DNA of 64,000 bases from Granulosicoccus sp963833195. Its GTDB lineage: Bacteria > Pseudomonadota > Gammaproteobacteria > Granulosicoccales > Granulosicoccaceae. The notes under the pieces are model-generated. The model worked only from the letters and a program-made list of their open reading frames with translations. It searched no databases and was not told the DNA's origin. Both the position numbers and the translations under genes were made by a program. Shown piece after piece: positions 27,980 through 36,783 of this stretch (within the stretch, counting starts at the first letter, position 1; every line of letters begins with the position of its first letter). The DNA lies in NCBI GenBank assembly GCA_963833195.1, contig CAWHXF010000027.1, positions 620,001 through 684,000 of the forward strand. Reading direction: 5' to 3'.

Positions 27980-28864
27980 ATGACGAGCGTCACCACCGAT
28001 CCCGTTGCCCTGAACCAGTGGATCCCCTGCACCTTCATGGGGCAGGTCGCACCGGGCGCGCACCGCGACACCGTCCTGCTGGGCCAGCCCGTGCGCGTGT
28101 CGCGCGATGCCGATGGCCGCCACACTTGCCGCGAGCTCGTCGACGGCGCCGAAGGGCGCGAGCTGCCGATCCAGGAGCGCTACGAGATCGTGTTCGCGGC
28201 GCTCGGCGGCGACCCGCGCGCGCTGCCGGAGATCGCCGAGTACGACGAGCCGGATCGGAAGATCGCCAACGTCGGCAGCGTCTCGGTGCGCACCAGCCCG
28301 TTCCGGCTGATCGAGAACTTTCTCGACATGGCGCACTTCTGCTTCGTTCACACCGACATCCTCGGCTCGCCCGAGCAGACAGAGGTGCTGGCCTACAAGT
28401 GCGAGACGCGCCGCGACGTGGACGAGGTCTGGGCCACCGATTGCCGCTTCTATCAACCTGCCGCCTCGAAGTCGGCCACGGGCGAGACGGGCGGCGGGAT
28501 GACGGTTCACTACAAGTACCGCGTCATGTCTCCGTTCAGCGTCATGCTCTACAAGACGGTCTACGGGCAGGAGCATCGCGACGACGCCATCGCCGTCTTC
28601 ATCCAGCCCCGCACCGAGACCGACTGCCTCGCCTACATGACGATGGCGCTCGTGGACGACAGCTCCAGCCTGGCGGAGCTCGTGGACTTCCAGCAGACGA
28701 TCTTCCTGCAGGACCGGATCATCCTCGAGAACCAGCGCCCGCGCCTGCTGTCGCTGGCGCCCGGCAAGGAGCTTCCGACCAAGGCGGACCTGAGCTCGAT
28801 GGCCTTCCGCCGTTGGCTCAAGCGCATGGGCATCACGTTCGGCACGTTGCGCGAGGCGGTCTGA
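27980..28864 (+). CDS. Rieske-oxygenase catalytic subunit lacking the Rieske cluster (NdmC-like)
   Basis: 294 aa. The mononuclear iron motif IENFLDMAHFCFVHTD (Asn113, Asp116, His119, His124) and the later FLQDRIILENQRPRLLSLAP are typical of VanA/Ndm-type oxygenase alpha subunits. The N-terminal half keeps the opening of a Rieske domain (APGAHRDTVLLGQPVRVSRD), but the CxH and CxxH motifs are absent and the region is shortened. In caffeine degraders NdmC also lacks its Rieske centre, borrows one from a partner, and needs a GST-like protein (NdmE). Here a Rieske protein precedes and a GST follows. Predicted role: hydroxylation or N-demethylation of a purine. The substrate is inferred. Confidence 0.85.
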   Translation: MTSVTTDPVALNQWIPCTFMGQVAPGAHRDTVLLGQPVRVSRDADGRHTCRELVDGAEGRELPIQERYEIVFAALGGDPRALPEIAEYDEPDRKIANVGSVSVRTSPFRLIENFLDMAHFCFVHTDILGSPEQTEVLAYKCETRRDVDEVWATDCRFYQPAASKSATGETGGGMTVHYKYRVMSPFSVMLYKTVYGQEHRDDAIAVFIQPRTETDCLAYMTMALVDDSSSLAELVDFQQTIFLQDRIILENQRPRLLSLAPGKELPTKADLSSMAFRRWLKRMGITFGTLREAV

Positions 28865-28867
28865 TCC

Positions 28868-29497
28868 GTGACCATCCGGCTCCACGCCCACGCGCTCTCG
28901 GGCAGCTGCTACAAGGTCAGGCTGCTGCTCGGCTTCCTCGGTCTGGACCACGAGACCGAAGTCGTCGACTTCTATCCCGCCCGAGCCCACGAGTCGCTCG
29001 ACTTCCTGGAGATCAATCCCCTCGGTCAGATCCCGGTGATCGAGGACGGGGCGCTGCGTCTGCGCGACGCCCAGGCGATCCTCGCCTACCTCGCCAACCG
29101 CTACGACGAGCCGGGGACGTGGCTGCCGCGCGAGCCCGAGGCGTTCGGCGAGGTGATGCAATGGCTGATGTTCGCGGGCGGGGAGCTGATGGCCGCCTCG
29201 GCCGCGCGGCTGCACGACACGCTCGGTCGCGAGCTCGACATCGAGGCCGCGCGCGCGGACGCACGCGCCGCCCTCACGGTGCTGGACGATCACTTGACCG
29301 AGCGCGCGCTCGCGGGCGGCACCTGGATCGTCGGCGATGCTCCCACGATCGCCGATGTCGCCTGCTTTCCCTATGCCGCGCTGTCGGGCGACGGGGGGAT
29401 AGGGCACGAGCCCTATCCCGCGCTGCGCGACTGGCTGCGCGCCTTCCGGCGGCTCGAGGGTTTTCGCGCCATGCCCGGCGTGCCGGAGTTCGCATGA
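28868..29497 (+). CDS. Glutathione S-transferase-like protein (NdmE-like partner)
   Basis: 209 aa from a GTG at 28868. The thioredoxin-fold N-domain (LHAHALSGSCYKVRLLLGFL, NPLGQIPVIEDGALRLRDAQ) and helical C-domain (GGTWIVGDAPTIADVACFPY) are complete. It lies 3 bp after the Rieske-less oxygenase gene and overlaps the ABC ATPase start (ATGA). In the NdmCDE complex a GST-like subunit holds oxygenase and reductase together. A scaffold role is therefore as likely as glutathione transfer. Confidence 0.87.
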   Translation: MTIRLHAHALSGSCYKVRLLLGFLGLDHETEVVDFYPARAHESLDFLEINPLGQIPVIEDGALRLRDAQAILAYLANRYDEPGTWLPREPEAFGEVMQWLMFAGGELMAASAARLHDTLGRELDIEAARADARAALTVLDDHLTERALAGGTWIVGDAPTIADVACFPYAALSGDGGIGHEPYPALRDWLRAFRRLEGFRAMPGVPEFA

Positions 29498-31044
29498 CGG
29501 CGCCGCAGGGGCCGCCGCTGCTGGAGCTGCGCGGCCTGACCAAGCGCTTCGGCGACTTCGTCGCCAACGACGCCGTCGACCTCGTGCTGCGGCCGGGCGA
29601 GATCCACGCGATCCTCGGCGAGAACGGTGCCGGCAAGAGCACGCTCATGAAGATGATCTACGGCGTCCTCGAGCACGACGCCGGCACCCTTCTGTGGCGA
29701 GGGAAGCCTGCCGCGCCGAGGAACCCCGCCGAGGCGAGGGCCATGGGCATCGGCATGGTGTTCCAGCACTTCTCCGTGTTCGAGACGCTGACCGTGGCCG
29801 AGAACATCGCGCTCGCCATCCCCGAAAGCGTCGCGGCGCTGCGCGAGCGGGTGCGCGAGACCGGCGAGCGCTTCGGCCTCCCCGTCGATCCGGACGCACC
29901 GGTCCACGCGTTGTCGATGGGGCTGCGCCAGCGCGTCGAGATCATCCGCTGCCTGCTGCAGGAGCCGCGGCTGATCATCATGGACGAGCCGACTTCGGTG
30001 CTGCCGCCGCGCGCCGTGCCCGCGCTGTTCGAGACGATACGGCGGCTTGCCGCCGACGGCTGCGCGGTGCTGTTCATCAGCCACAAGCTCGAGGAGATCC
30101 GCAGCCTGTGCCACCGGGCGACCGTGATCCGCGCGGGCCGCGTGGTCGCGAGCGTCGACCCGGTGAAGGAGACGGCTCGCACGCTAGCGACACTCATGAT
30201 CGGCCGGGACATCCCTCACCCGCGCCGCGCCCCGGCGACGCCCACCGGCGCGCCGGTGCTGGAAGCGCGCGGGCTGTCGAGCGTGCCGGACGATCCCTTC
30301 GCGACGACGCTGCAGGATGTCTCGCTCGCGGTCAGGGCCGGCGAGATCGTCGGGATCGCCGGTATCTCCGGCAACGGCCAACGTCAGCTCGCGAGCGTGC
30401 TCGCCGGTGAGCGCACGCTGGCGCGCGCGGACGCCGCCATGGTCCTGCTGGGCGGTACGCCGGTGGGCGATCTGGACGCCGGGCGGCGGCGCGCGCTCGG
30501 TCTCGCCTTCGTGCCGGAGGACCGCAACGGGCGCGGTTCGGTGCCCGAGATGACGCTCGCGCAGAACGCGCTGCTGACCGCCCACTCGCGCGGCCTCGTT
30601 TCGCGCGCCATGGTGCGGCGCGGCGCGGTGGCCGACTTCGCCCGCGACTGCATCGAGCGGATGGATGTGCGCTGCCGGGGCCTCGGCTCCGAGGCACGCA
30701 GCCTGTCGGGCGGCAACCTGCAGAAGTTCATCGTCGGACGCGAGATGGCGCTCGGGCCGAAGGCGCTCGTCGCGGCCCAACCGACCTGGGGCGTCGATGT
30801 CGGCGCGGCGCACGCGATTCGCCAGCGCTTCGTGGACCTGCGCGACGCGGGCGCCGCGATCCTCCTGATCAGCGACGAGCTCGAAGAGCTGCTCGACACC
30901 GCCGACCGGCTGCACGTCATGTTCCGCGGTCGCCTGTCGCCCTCGATCGCGCGGGCCGACGCGACCGACGCGCTGCTCGGGGCCTGCATGGCCGGCGATT
31001 TCGCCGGGGCCCCGGCAGCGCCCGGCGCGAGAGACGCCGCGTGA
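29494..31044 (+). CDS. BMP/nucleoside-type ABC transporter, duplicated ATPase
   Basis: 516 aa with two ATPase domains, as in the sugar/nucleoside (YufO/RbsA-like) class. The first has Walker A LGENGAGKST, signature LSMGLRQRVEI and Walker B LIIMDEPTSVL. The second has the usual degenerate P-loop (GISGNGQRQL) and LSGGNLQKFIVGREM. It energises the two permeases that follow. The ATG at 29494 overlaps the GST stop, tying the importer to the oxygenase genes. Confidence 0.93.
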   Translation: MTAPQGPPLLELRGLTKRFGDFVANDAVDLVLRPGEIHAILGENGAGKSTLMKMIYGVLEHDAGTLLWRGKPAAPRNPAEARAMGIGMVFQHFSVFETLTVAENIALAIPESVAALRERVRETGERFGLPVDPDAPVHALSMGLRQRVEIIRCLLQEPRLIIMDEPTSVLPPRAVPALFETIRRLAADGCAVLFISHKLEEIRSLCHRATVIRAGRVVASVDPVKETARTLATLMIGRDIPHPRRAPATPTGAPVLEARGLSSVPDDPFATTLQDVSLAVRAGEIVGIAGISGNGQRQLASVLAGERTLARADAAMVLLGGTPVGDLDAGRRRALGLAFVPEDRNGRGSVPEMTLAQNALLTAHSRGLVSRAMVRRGAVADFARDCIERMDVRCRGLGSEARSLSGGNLQKFIVGREMALGPKALVAAQPTWGVDVGAAHAIRQRFVDLRDAGAAILLISDELEELLDTADRLHVMFRGRLSPSIARADATDALLGACMAGDFAGAPAAPGARDAA

Positions 31045-32189
31045 AGCTCCCGTTCGCCGTCGAGCCCCGGACCGAGCGAGCCGGCTGGAGCGCCCTGGTG
31101 CCGTCGCTGGTCGCGGCGCTGGCCACCGTCATCGCGAGCGTGCTGCTGCTGGGCGCGCTCGACGTGGCGCCCGGACGGGCACTCTGGTTCCTGTACGTCG
31201 CCCCCTTCTCGACGAGCTTCAACCTCGCCGAGGTCGTGCTGAAGATGGGGCCGCTCCTGCTGGTCGCACAGGCGCTCGCGATCGGCTTTCGAGCGCGCGT
31301 GTGGAACATCGGCGCCGAGGGGCAGCTGATCCTCGGCGCCATCGGCGGGAGTCTGCTGCCCGTGTGGTTCAACGGCAGCGACAGCCCGCTCATGCTGCCC
31401 GGGATGATGCTGATCGGCGCGCTCGCGGGCATGGCCTGGGCGGGCATCGCGGCCGCGCTGCGGGTACGGCTCAACGCCAACGAGATCCTCGTGACGCTGA
31501 TGCTCAACTCCATCGCGCTTCAGCTCCTGTACTACCTGGTGGCAGGACCCATGCGCGATCCGATGGGGTTCAACTTCCCGCAGTCGGCACTCTTCCCCGA
31601 GGCGGCGCTCCTGCCGATCCTGGTGGACGGCACGCGGGCCAACGCGTCGATCCTCGTGGCCCTGGCGGCCACGGTGGTGGCCTGGGTCTACGTCGCCCGG
31701 TCCTTCTCGGGATACCAACTCGAGGTCGGCGGCACGGCGCCCGGGGCCGCGCGCTACGCCGGCTTCAGCGAGCGCCGCGCGGTCTGGATCGGCTTGCTGG
31801 TCGGCGGGGCGGCGGCGGGGCTCGTGGGTGTCTTCGAGGTGGCCGGCCCGCTCGGACAACTCCAGCGCGTCGTCTCGCCCGGCTACGGCTTCGCGGCGAT
31901 CATCGTGGCCTTCCTCGGCGGACTCAACGCCTGGGGAATCCTTGCGGCCTCGTTCTTCATGGCGGCGATCTACGTGGGCGGCGACATCGCCCAGACCTCC
32001 GCGGGCGTGCCCTATGCGGTGAACACCGTGCTGCAGGGCCTGCTGCTGCTCTTCTACCTCGCGGCACGCGTGGTCACCGACTACCGGGTGCGCATGGTGC
32101 GCGCCGCACCCGCCGTCCCGCCCCCACCCGCGCGGCCCGCCTCGCGCGTCGCCCCGCCACACGCCGCGCAGCCCGAGGGGCAGGCCTGA
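31041..32189 (+). CDS. Nucleoside/purine ABC transporter permease 1
   Basis: 382 aa with about ten TM segments, in the YufP family: FRARVWNIGAEGQLILGAIG, RLNANEILVTLMLNSIALQL, GTAPGAARYAGFSERRAVW and GYGFAAIIVAFLGGLNAWG are conserved there. It starts at a GTG inside the ATPase stop (GTGA) and ends overlapping the second permease. It has a Pro/Ala/Arg-rich cytoplasmic tail of 35 residues. It forms the membrane channel with the next protein. Confidence 0.92.
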   Translation: MKLPFAVEPRTERAGWSALVPSLVAALATVIASVLLLGALDVAPGRALWFLYVAPFSTSFNLAEVVLKMGPLLLVAQALAIGFRARVWNIGAEGQLILGAIGGSLLPVWFNGSDSPLMLPGMMLIGALAGMAWAGIAAALRVRLNANEILVTLMLNSIALQLLYYLVAGPMRDPMGFNFPQSALFPEAALLPILVDGTRANASILVALAATVVAWVYVARSFSGYQLEVGGTAPGAARYAGFSERRAVWIGLLVGGAAAGLVGVFEVAGPLGQLQRVVSPGYGFAAIIVAFLGGLNAWGILAASFFMAAIYVGGDIAQTSAGVPYAVNTVLQGLLLLFYLAARVVTDYRVRMVRAAPAVPPPPARPASRVAPPHAAQPEGQA

Positions 32190-33109
32190 TGGACACGCTG
32201 ACCTTTCTGCTGTCGGGCACGCTGCTGGCCGGTACGCCCCTGCTCGTCGCGGCGCTGGGCGAGCTCGTCGTCGAGCGCACCGGGGTGCTCAACCTGAGCA
32301 TCGAGGGCATGATGGCGCTGGGCGCCGTGACCGGTTTCATCGTCGCGACCCTGACCGGCAGCTACTGGCTCGCCCTCGCGGCGGGCGCCCTGGCGGCGGC
32401 GACGCTCGCGGCCGTGTTCGCGCTCGTCACGCTGGTCACGCTCGCCAACCAGGTCGCGACCGGCATCGCCGCGGGAATCCTCGGCATCGGCCTCGCCGGC
32501 CTGATCGGCGGCCCGTACGAGAGCGCCACGATCGCCCCGATGGCGCGCCTGCCCCTGCCGGGCCTGTCCGAGATCCCGGTCCTCGGCCCGGGCCTGTTCT
32601 CGCACGTGCCGGTCGTCTACCTCGCGCCGCTGCTCGCGGCGGCGACGTGGTGGACGCTGCGCTCCACGCGCCTCGGGCTCGTGATCCGTGCCGTGGGCGA
32701 GTCTCCCGAGGCCGCCCACGCGATCGGCTATCCGGTCGTCGCGGTGCGCTTCGCCGCGGTCCTGTACGGCGGCCTGTGCGCGGGCGTCGCCGGGGCCTTC
32801 ATCTCGATCGCCTCGGCCACCCTGTGGTCCGACGGCATCATCGCCGGGCGCGGCTGGATCGTCGTGGCGCTGGTCGTGTTCGGCACGTGGCGCGCCGGGC
32901 GGATCGCGATGGGCGCCTATCTCTTCGGGGCCGCGAGCATCGGCGCGTTGCTGGTGCAGAGCACGGGCATCGCCATCCCATCGCAGCTCCTGACGAGCGT
33001 GCCCTACATCGTGACCATCGTCGCGATCTCGCTCCTGTCGATGAACGCGCAGCGCGTCCGGCTCAACGCCCCGATGTCGCTGGGCCAGATCTACCTTCCG
33101 ACCAAGTGA
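32189..33109 (+). CDS. Nucleoside/purine ABC transporter permease 2
   Basis: 306 aa, polytopic, YufQ family: LGELVVERTGVLNLSIEGMM, LANQVATGIAAGILGIGLAG, VGESPEAAHAIGYPVVAVRF and GRGWIVVALVVFGTWRAGRI. The ATG at 32189 overlaps the permease 1 stop (TGATG). It is followed 41 bp later by the binding-protein gene. Confidence 0.92.
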   Translation: MDTLTFLLSGTLLAGTPLLVAALGELVVERTGVLNLSIEGMMALGAVTGFIVATLTGSYWLALAAGALAAATLAAVFALVTLVTLANQVATGIAAGILGIGLAGLIGGPYESATIAPMARLPLPGLSEIPVLGPGLFSHVPVVYLAPLLAAATWWTLRSTRLGLVIRAVGESPEAAHAIGYPVVAVRFAAVLYGGLCAGVAGAFISIASATLWSDGIIAGRGWIVVALVVFGTWRAGRIAMGAYLFGAASIGALLVQSTGIAIPSQLLTSVPYIVTIVAISLLSMNAQRVRLNAPMSLGQIYLPTK

Positions 33110-33150
33110 GCCCTCCCGGGCCCCGACCACCGCAGCCAAGGACACTTACG

Positions 33151-34215
33151 ATGAAGCGATATCTCGCAGCCGCCGCGCTGATCGCCCTCGCGGCGGCCCC
33201 CGTCGCCGCGCAGGACCTGAAGATCGGCCTGATGTATCCGTCGCCCGCGGCCGACGTGGGCTGGGCCAAGCAGCTCGATCTCGGGCGCGAGGCCGTCGAG
33301 GAGGCGTTCGGCGACCGGGTCGAGACGACCGTCGTCGAGAGCGTCTCGGAGGGGCCGGACGCCGCACGCGTGATGAACCAGCTCGTCAGCGATGGGGCGG
33401 AGATGCTCGTGCTCGGCTCCTTCGGGTACATGAACGACGGGCTGAAGCTCGCGCAGAGGAATCCGAACGTCGCGATGATCCACGCGAGCGGCTTTCGCCA
33501 GGCCGACAACTTCGGCACGTTCACCGCGCGCAACTACGAGGGCTTCTACCTCGCCGGTCTCGCCGCGGGCATGGTCACCGAGAGCGACGTGATCGGCCTC
33601 GTCGCCGCCTTCGCCGTGCCGGAGGTCATCGCCGAAGTCAACGCCATCACGCTGGCCGCGCAGCAGCGGAACCCCGACGCCGAGGTGAAGGTGATCTGGC
33701 TCAACACCTGGTTCGATCCGCCCAAGGCTCAGGAGGCGGCGCGCGCGCTGGTCAGCCAGGGGGCGGACGTGCTGTTCTCGCTGCACCAGGACACGCCATC
33801 GGTCGTCAACGTGGCGGTGGCCGAGGACGTGCAGGTGGTGAACACGAGCTCGGACATGTCGAGCTACGGACCCGACAACGTGCTGGCCTCGGTGACGAAC
33901 GACTGGTCCGACTACTTCGTGGAGCAGGTGGGCGCCAAGCTCGACGGCACCTTCGAGGGCGCGGACTTCCGCGGCGGGCTCGCCGCCGGGGCGGTGGACG
34001 TGACGGCCTGGGGCTCGGCACTGACCGAGGAGCAGCTCGCCGAGATCCTGGCCGTCAAGGCGGAGCTCGTCTCCGGCGAGGCGCACGCCTTCGCAGGCCC
34101 CATCACCGATCAGGACGGCACGCTGCGCGTCGCCGAAGGCGAGGTGTTGCCCGACGAGGAGATCTTCGGCATGAACTGGCTCGTCGAGGGCGTCGACGGC
34201 TCGTTGCCCAACTGA
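33151..34215 (+). CDS. BMP-family periplasmic binding protein
   Basis: 354 aa. A signal peptide (cleavage near VAAQ, about residue 21) is followed by DLKIGLMYPSPAADVGWAKQ, then VSEGPDAARVMNQLVSDGAE, ARNYEGFYLAGLAAG and GADVLFSLHQDTPSVVNVAV. This is the PnrA/BMP fold that binds nucleosides and purines. It has no lipobox, so it should be a soluble periplasmic protein. It completes the importer and points to a purine or nucleoside as the operon's substrate. Confidence 0.92.
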   Translation: MKRYLAAAALIALAAAPVAAQDLKIGLMYPSPAADVGWAKQLDLGREAVEEAFGDRVETTVVESVSEGPDAARVMNQLVSDGAEMLVLGSFGYMNDGLKLAQRNPNVAMIHASGFRQADNFGTFTARNYEGFYLAGLAAGMVTESDVIGLVAAFAVPEVIAEVNAITLAAQQRNPDAEVKVIWLNTWFDPPKAQEAARALVSQGADVLFSLHQDTPSVVNVAVAEDVQVVNTSSDMSSYGPDNVLASVTNDWSDYFVEQVGAKLDGTFEGADFRGGLAAGAVDVTAWGSALTEEQLAEILAVKAELVSGEAHAFAGPITDQDGTLRVAEGEVLPDEEIFGMNWLVEGVDGSLPN

Positions 34216-34237
34216 GGTCCACGCACGCGCGGCCGTC

Positions 34238-34558
34238 GTGACCGACGCGCCGGAGGGTGCGCCGGAGGGCTCGAACGTCCGGCACTCCGGCCCCTTCGGG
34301 GCGGGCGGCACTCGCATGCGGCGAGTGCGCGTCGCATTCTTCGGCCGACTCGGATCGGAGTTCGTCGCCTTCGCCGAGGACCGTGTCCACCGGCTCGACC
34401 TGCGCGCATCGATCGTCGAGGTCGGCGAGCGCGTGGAGATCGAGGTGGAGGGGCCGGAGGCGATGCTCGGCGCGTTCGAGATGGCTTGCTGCGTCGGGCC
34501 CGACCGCTGTCTCGTGGAGGAGTGGACGGTCATCGAGGAGGCCGAGCTTGCGCCCTGA
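34238..34558 (+). CDS. Acylphosphatase-like small protein without the catalytic loop
   Basis: 106 aa from a GTG at 34238, 22 bp after the binding-protein stop, so probably the last gene of the operon. After a Gly/Pro-rich start, residues 28-100 look like an acylphosphatase ferredoxin-like fold (RVRVAFFGRLGSEFVAFAED, RVEIEVEGPEAMLGAFEMAC). The family's VQGVGFR phosphate loop with catalytic Arg is absent. A regulatory or binding role is more likely than hydrolysis. The assignment is tentative. Confidence 0.55.
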   Translation: MTDAPEGAPEGSNVRHSGPFGAGGTRMRRVRVAFFGRLGSEFVAFAEDRVHRLDLRASIVEVGERVEIEVEGPEAMLGAFEMACCVGPDRCLVEEWTVIEEAELAP

Positions 34559-34638
34559 CGCGGCATTGTCCTGCGTGGAGCGTCGCGGAGGCCCCGACAT
34601 CGATGGACGCTCGGTCGCTCACCCGGTCGGACACGACA

Positions 34639-35553
34639 TCACGAGTCGCGCGAGACGACACCGTTGCTCTCCAGGATCGCCTCCAGCCAGCGGAAGAACA
34701 CGCGCACCCGGGACGAGAGATTGCGCCGCTCGACGAACAGCAGCGACAGCGGTACCGGCGGCGGCTCGTGCTTGGGCAGGACCTCGACGAGATCTCCCGC
34801 CTCCAGGCGATCTCGCACGTCATAGGCCGGCACCTGTATCAGGCCGAGACCGGCCAGGGCCGCCGCGATGTAGGCCGCGGCGGTGTCTACCGCGACGACG
34901 CTTCGCATCTCGAGTTCGAGCGGATGCCTGCCGTTCAGGAACTCGAGCGTGGAGGCGCTGACCGGCAGCCGCGAGGCGTAGTTGACGGAACGATGCGAAG
35001 TCAGGTCATCGAGTGTCGCCGGCGTGCCGTGGCGTGCCAGGTAATGCGGGCTGGCGCACGTCACGAAGCGCACCTGCCCGAGGCTGCGACGGACGAGTCC
35101 GGAGTCATCCAGGACGCCCAGGCGCAGGGCGCAGTCCACACCGTCGCCGGCGAGGTCCACCATTCGGTCGCTCGCGCTCAGCTCGATCGTCAGGTCCGGG
35201 TGCCGGGCCAGGAAGCCCGGCAAGGCAGGAATGACGAGCTTCGTGCCGATGCGGCCAGGCACGTCGACGCGCAGCCGGCCGACGAGATGCGGTTCCGCCT
35301 GGTCGAACATGCTCTCCGAGGCGGCCACCGCGCCGACGATGTCGCGCGCGATCTCCATGAAACGCCTGCCGTCCGATGTCGGCACTACCTTCCGGGTCGT
35401 GCGCAGCAGCAGCTGCGTCTTCAGGCGATCCTCCAATGCCTGAATCTGCGTCGACACGGTCGAGCGCGGCAGAGCGAGCGCATCGGCCGCCCGCGTGAAG
35501 TTGCCACTCTCCATCACCTGGATGAAGACCTGCATCTGGCGAATTCGGTCCAA
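34639..35553 (-). CDS. LysR-family transcriptional regulator
   Basis: 304 aa. The wHTH (MQVFIQVMESGNFTRAADAL, STVSTQIQALEDRLKTQLLL) and effector domain (GRLRVDVPGRIGTKLVIPAL, GVDCALRLGVLDDSGLVRRS, AGLGLIQVPAYDVRDRLEAG) resemble the DsdC/CrgA-like group. It is divergent from the SDR gene with 128 bp between the starts, a layout typical of a LysR regulator and its target. Confidence 0.92.
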   Translation of the reverse strand: MDRIRQMQVFIQVMESGNFTRAADALALPRSTVSTQIQALEDRLKTQLLLRTTRKVVPTSDGRRFMEIARDIVGAVAASESMFDQAEPHLVGRLRVDVPGRIGTKLVIPALPGFLARHPDLTIELSASDRMVDLAGDGVDCALRLGVLDDSGLVRRSLGQVRFVTCASPHYLARHGTPATLDDLTSHRSVNYASRLPVSASTLEFLNGRHPLELEMRSVVAVDTAAAYIAAALAGLGLIQVPAYDVRDRLEAGDLVEVLPKHEPPPVPLSLLFVERRNLSSRVRVFFRWLEAILESNGVVSRDS

Positions 35554-35681
35554 GACGAGATTGTTCGAGTTCTTCGACAGCTGCCGTCGAGTATGAGTCC
35601 TTGCGCCGGAATGTGCGACGGATCATCGTCTCGTCCAAGCTGCAGATCGCAGCGAGCCCCTCCGAACGGAGCACGCAAGGC

Positions 35682-36455
35682 ATGTCGAGAAACAGCATAG
35701 AAGGCAAGGTCGTCCTCATTGCGGGCGGCGCGAAGAACCTCGGCGGACTGCTCGCTCGCGAGTTCGCCCAGCACGGCGCCAAGGCCGTGGCGATCCACTA
35801 CAACAGCAATTCGTCGAAGGCGGCGGCCGACGAGACCGTCGAGGCCATAGAGGCGGCTGGCGCCAAGGCAGCGGCGTTCCAGGCGGACCTGACCACCGCC
35901 GCGGCGATGACGAAGCTGTTCGGAGATGCGGTTGCCGCCGTGGGTCGACCGGATATCGCGATCAACACGGTCGGCATGGTGGTGAAGAAGCCCATGGCCG
36001 AGGTCACCGAGGAAGAGTTCGACCAGTCGAGCGCGGTCAACGTCAAGTCGGCCTTCTTCTTCCTGAAAGAGTGCGGCCAGCATGTCAACGACAACGGCAA
36101 GGTCTGCAGCATCGTGACTTCCCTGCTGGGGGCCTACACGCCGTTCTACGCCGCCTACGAGGGACTCAAGGCGCCGGTAGAGCACTTCACGCGTTCCGCG
36201 TCCAAGGAGTTCGGCGAGCGCGGCATCTCGGTCACCGCCATCGGGCCCGGTCCGATGGACACGCCGTTCTTCTACCCGGCGGAGGGTGAAGAAGCGGTCG
36301 GATACCACAAGAGCGCCGCGGCGTTGTCGCCGTTCTCGAAGACGGGCCTGACGGACATCGAGGACATCGCGCCCTGGATCCGCTTCATGGTCTCCGAGGG
36401 CTGGTGGATGACAGGCCAGACGATTCTCGTCAACGGCGGCTACACGACGAAGTGA
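35682..36455 (+). CDS. Short-chain dehydrogenase/reductase
   Basis: 257 aa from the ATG at 35682, with GGAG and AAGG before it. The nucleotide motif VLIAGGAKNLGGLLAREFA, INTVGMV (NNAG-like), Ser in IVTSLLG and the YEGLK active-site Tyr/Lys pair, then GISVTAIGPGPMDTPF, define a classical SDR. It should be NAD(P)-dependent; the substrate is unknown. It is probably controlled by the divergent LysR protein. Confidence 0.92.
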   Translation: MSRNSIEGKVVLIAGGAKNLGGLLAREFAQHGAKAVAIHYNSNSSKAAADETVEAIEAAGAKAAAFQADLTTAAAMTKLFGDAVAAVGRPDIAINTVGMVVKKPMAEVTEEEFDQSSAVNVKSAFFFLKECGQHVNDNGKVCSIVTSLLGAYTPFYAAYEGLKAPVEHFTRSASKEFGERGISVTAIGPGPMDTPFFYPAEGEEAVGYHKSAAALSPFSKTGLTDIEDIAPWIRFMVSEGWWMTGQTILVNGGYTTK

Positions 36456-36783
36456 GCCCTTCCGGGGCGTCGTGAGACGCCGAGGAGCTGCTCCGGGACT
36501 TCGAAACGCCGTGCTTCCCGCAGCAGTTCAAGATCACCGTGCCGCCGGACAGCATCACCCACCACCGCGAAGACGTTCCACGATGTGCCGGGCCAGCGGG
36601 TCCGCAGGCTGACGATCGGCCTGAATCAAATCCCTCGACGAAGATCGCTCCTCGTGGCTCGGCCTCGCCTCGCACGGGCGCACGCCATCGTCCTGCGCTG
36701 CGGCATCGAGGTGACATCCGGGCCGGGAAGCCGGAGGTCCGCCGCCCGACCGTGCCCATCCCGTTTGCCCTTCCGGAGAGCCC
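36456..36783. other. Gap between SDR and ltrA with a possible gene scrap
   Basis: Apart from the hairpin, the plus strand near 36483-36570 reads LLRDFETPCFPQQFKITVPP, which looks like real protein but has no start and soon loses sense. I could not assign it. A good ribosome site for ltrA (GGAGAG, 36775-36780) ends the gap. Confidence 0.35.
36466..36481 (+). terminator. Short hairpin after the SDR gene
   Basis: GGCGTC (36466-36471) and GACGCC (36476-36481) pair around a GTGA loop, 10 bp past the SDR stop. The stem is only 6 bp with no T-run, so it is a weak terminator candidate. Confidence 0.35.
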
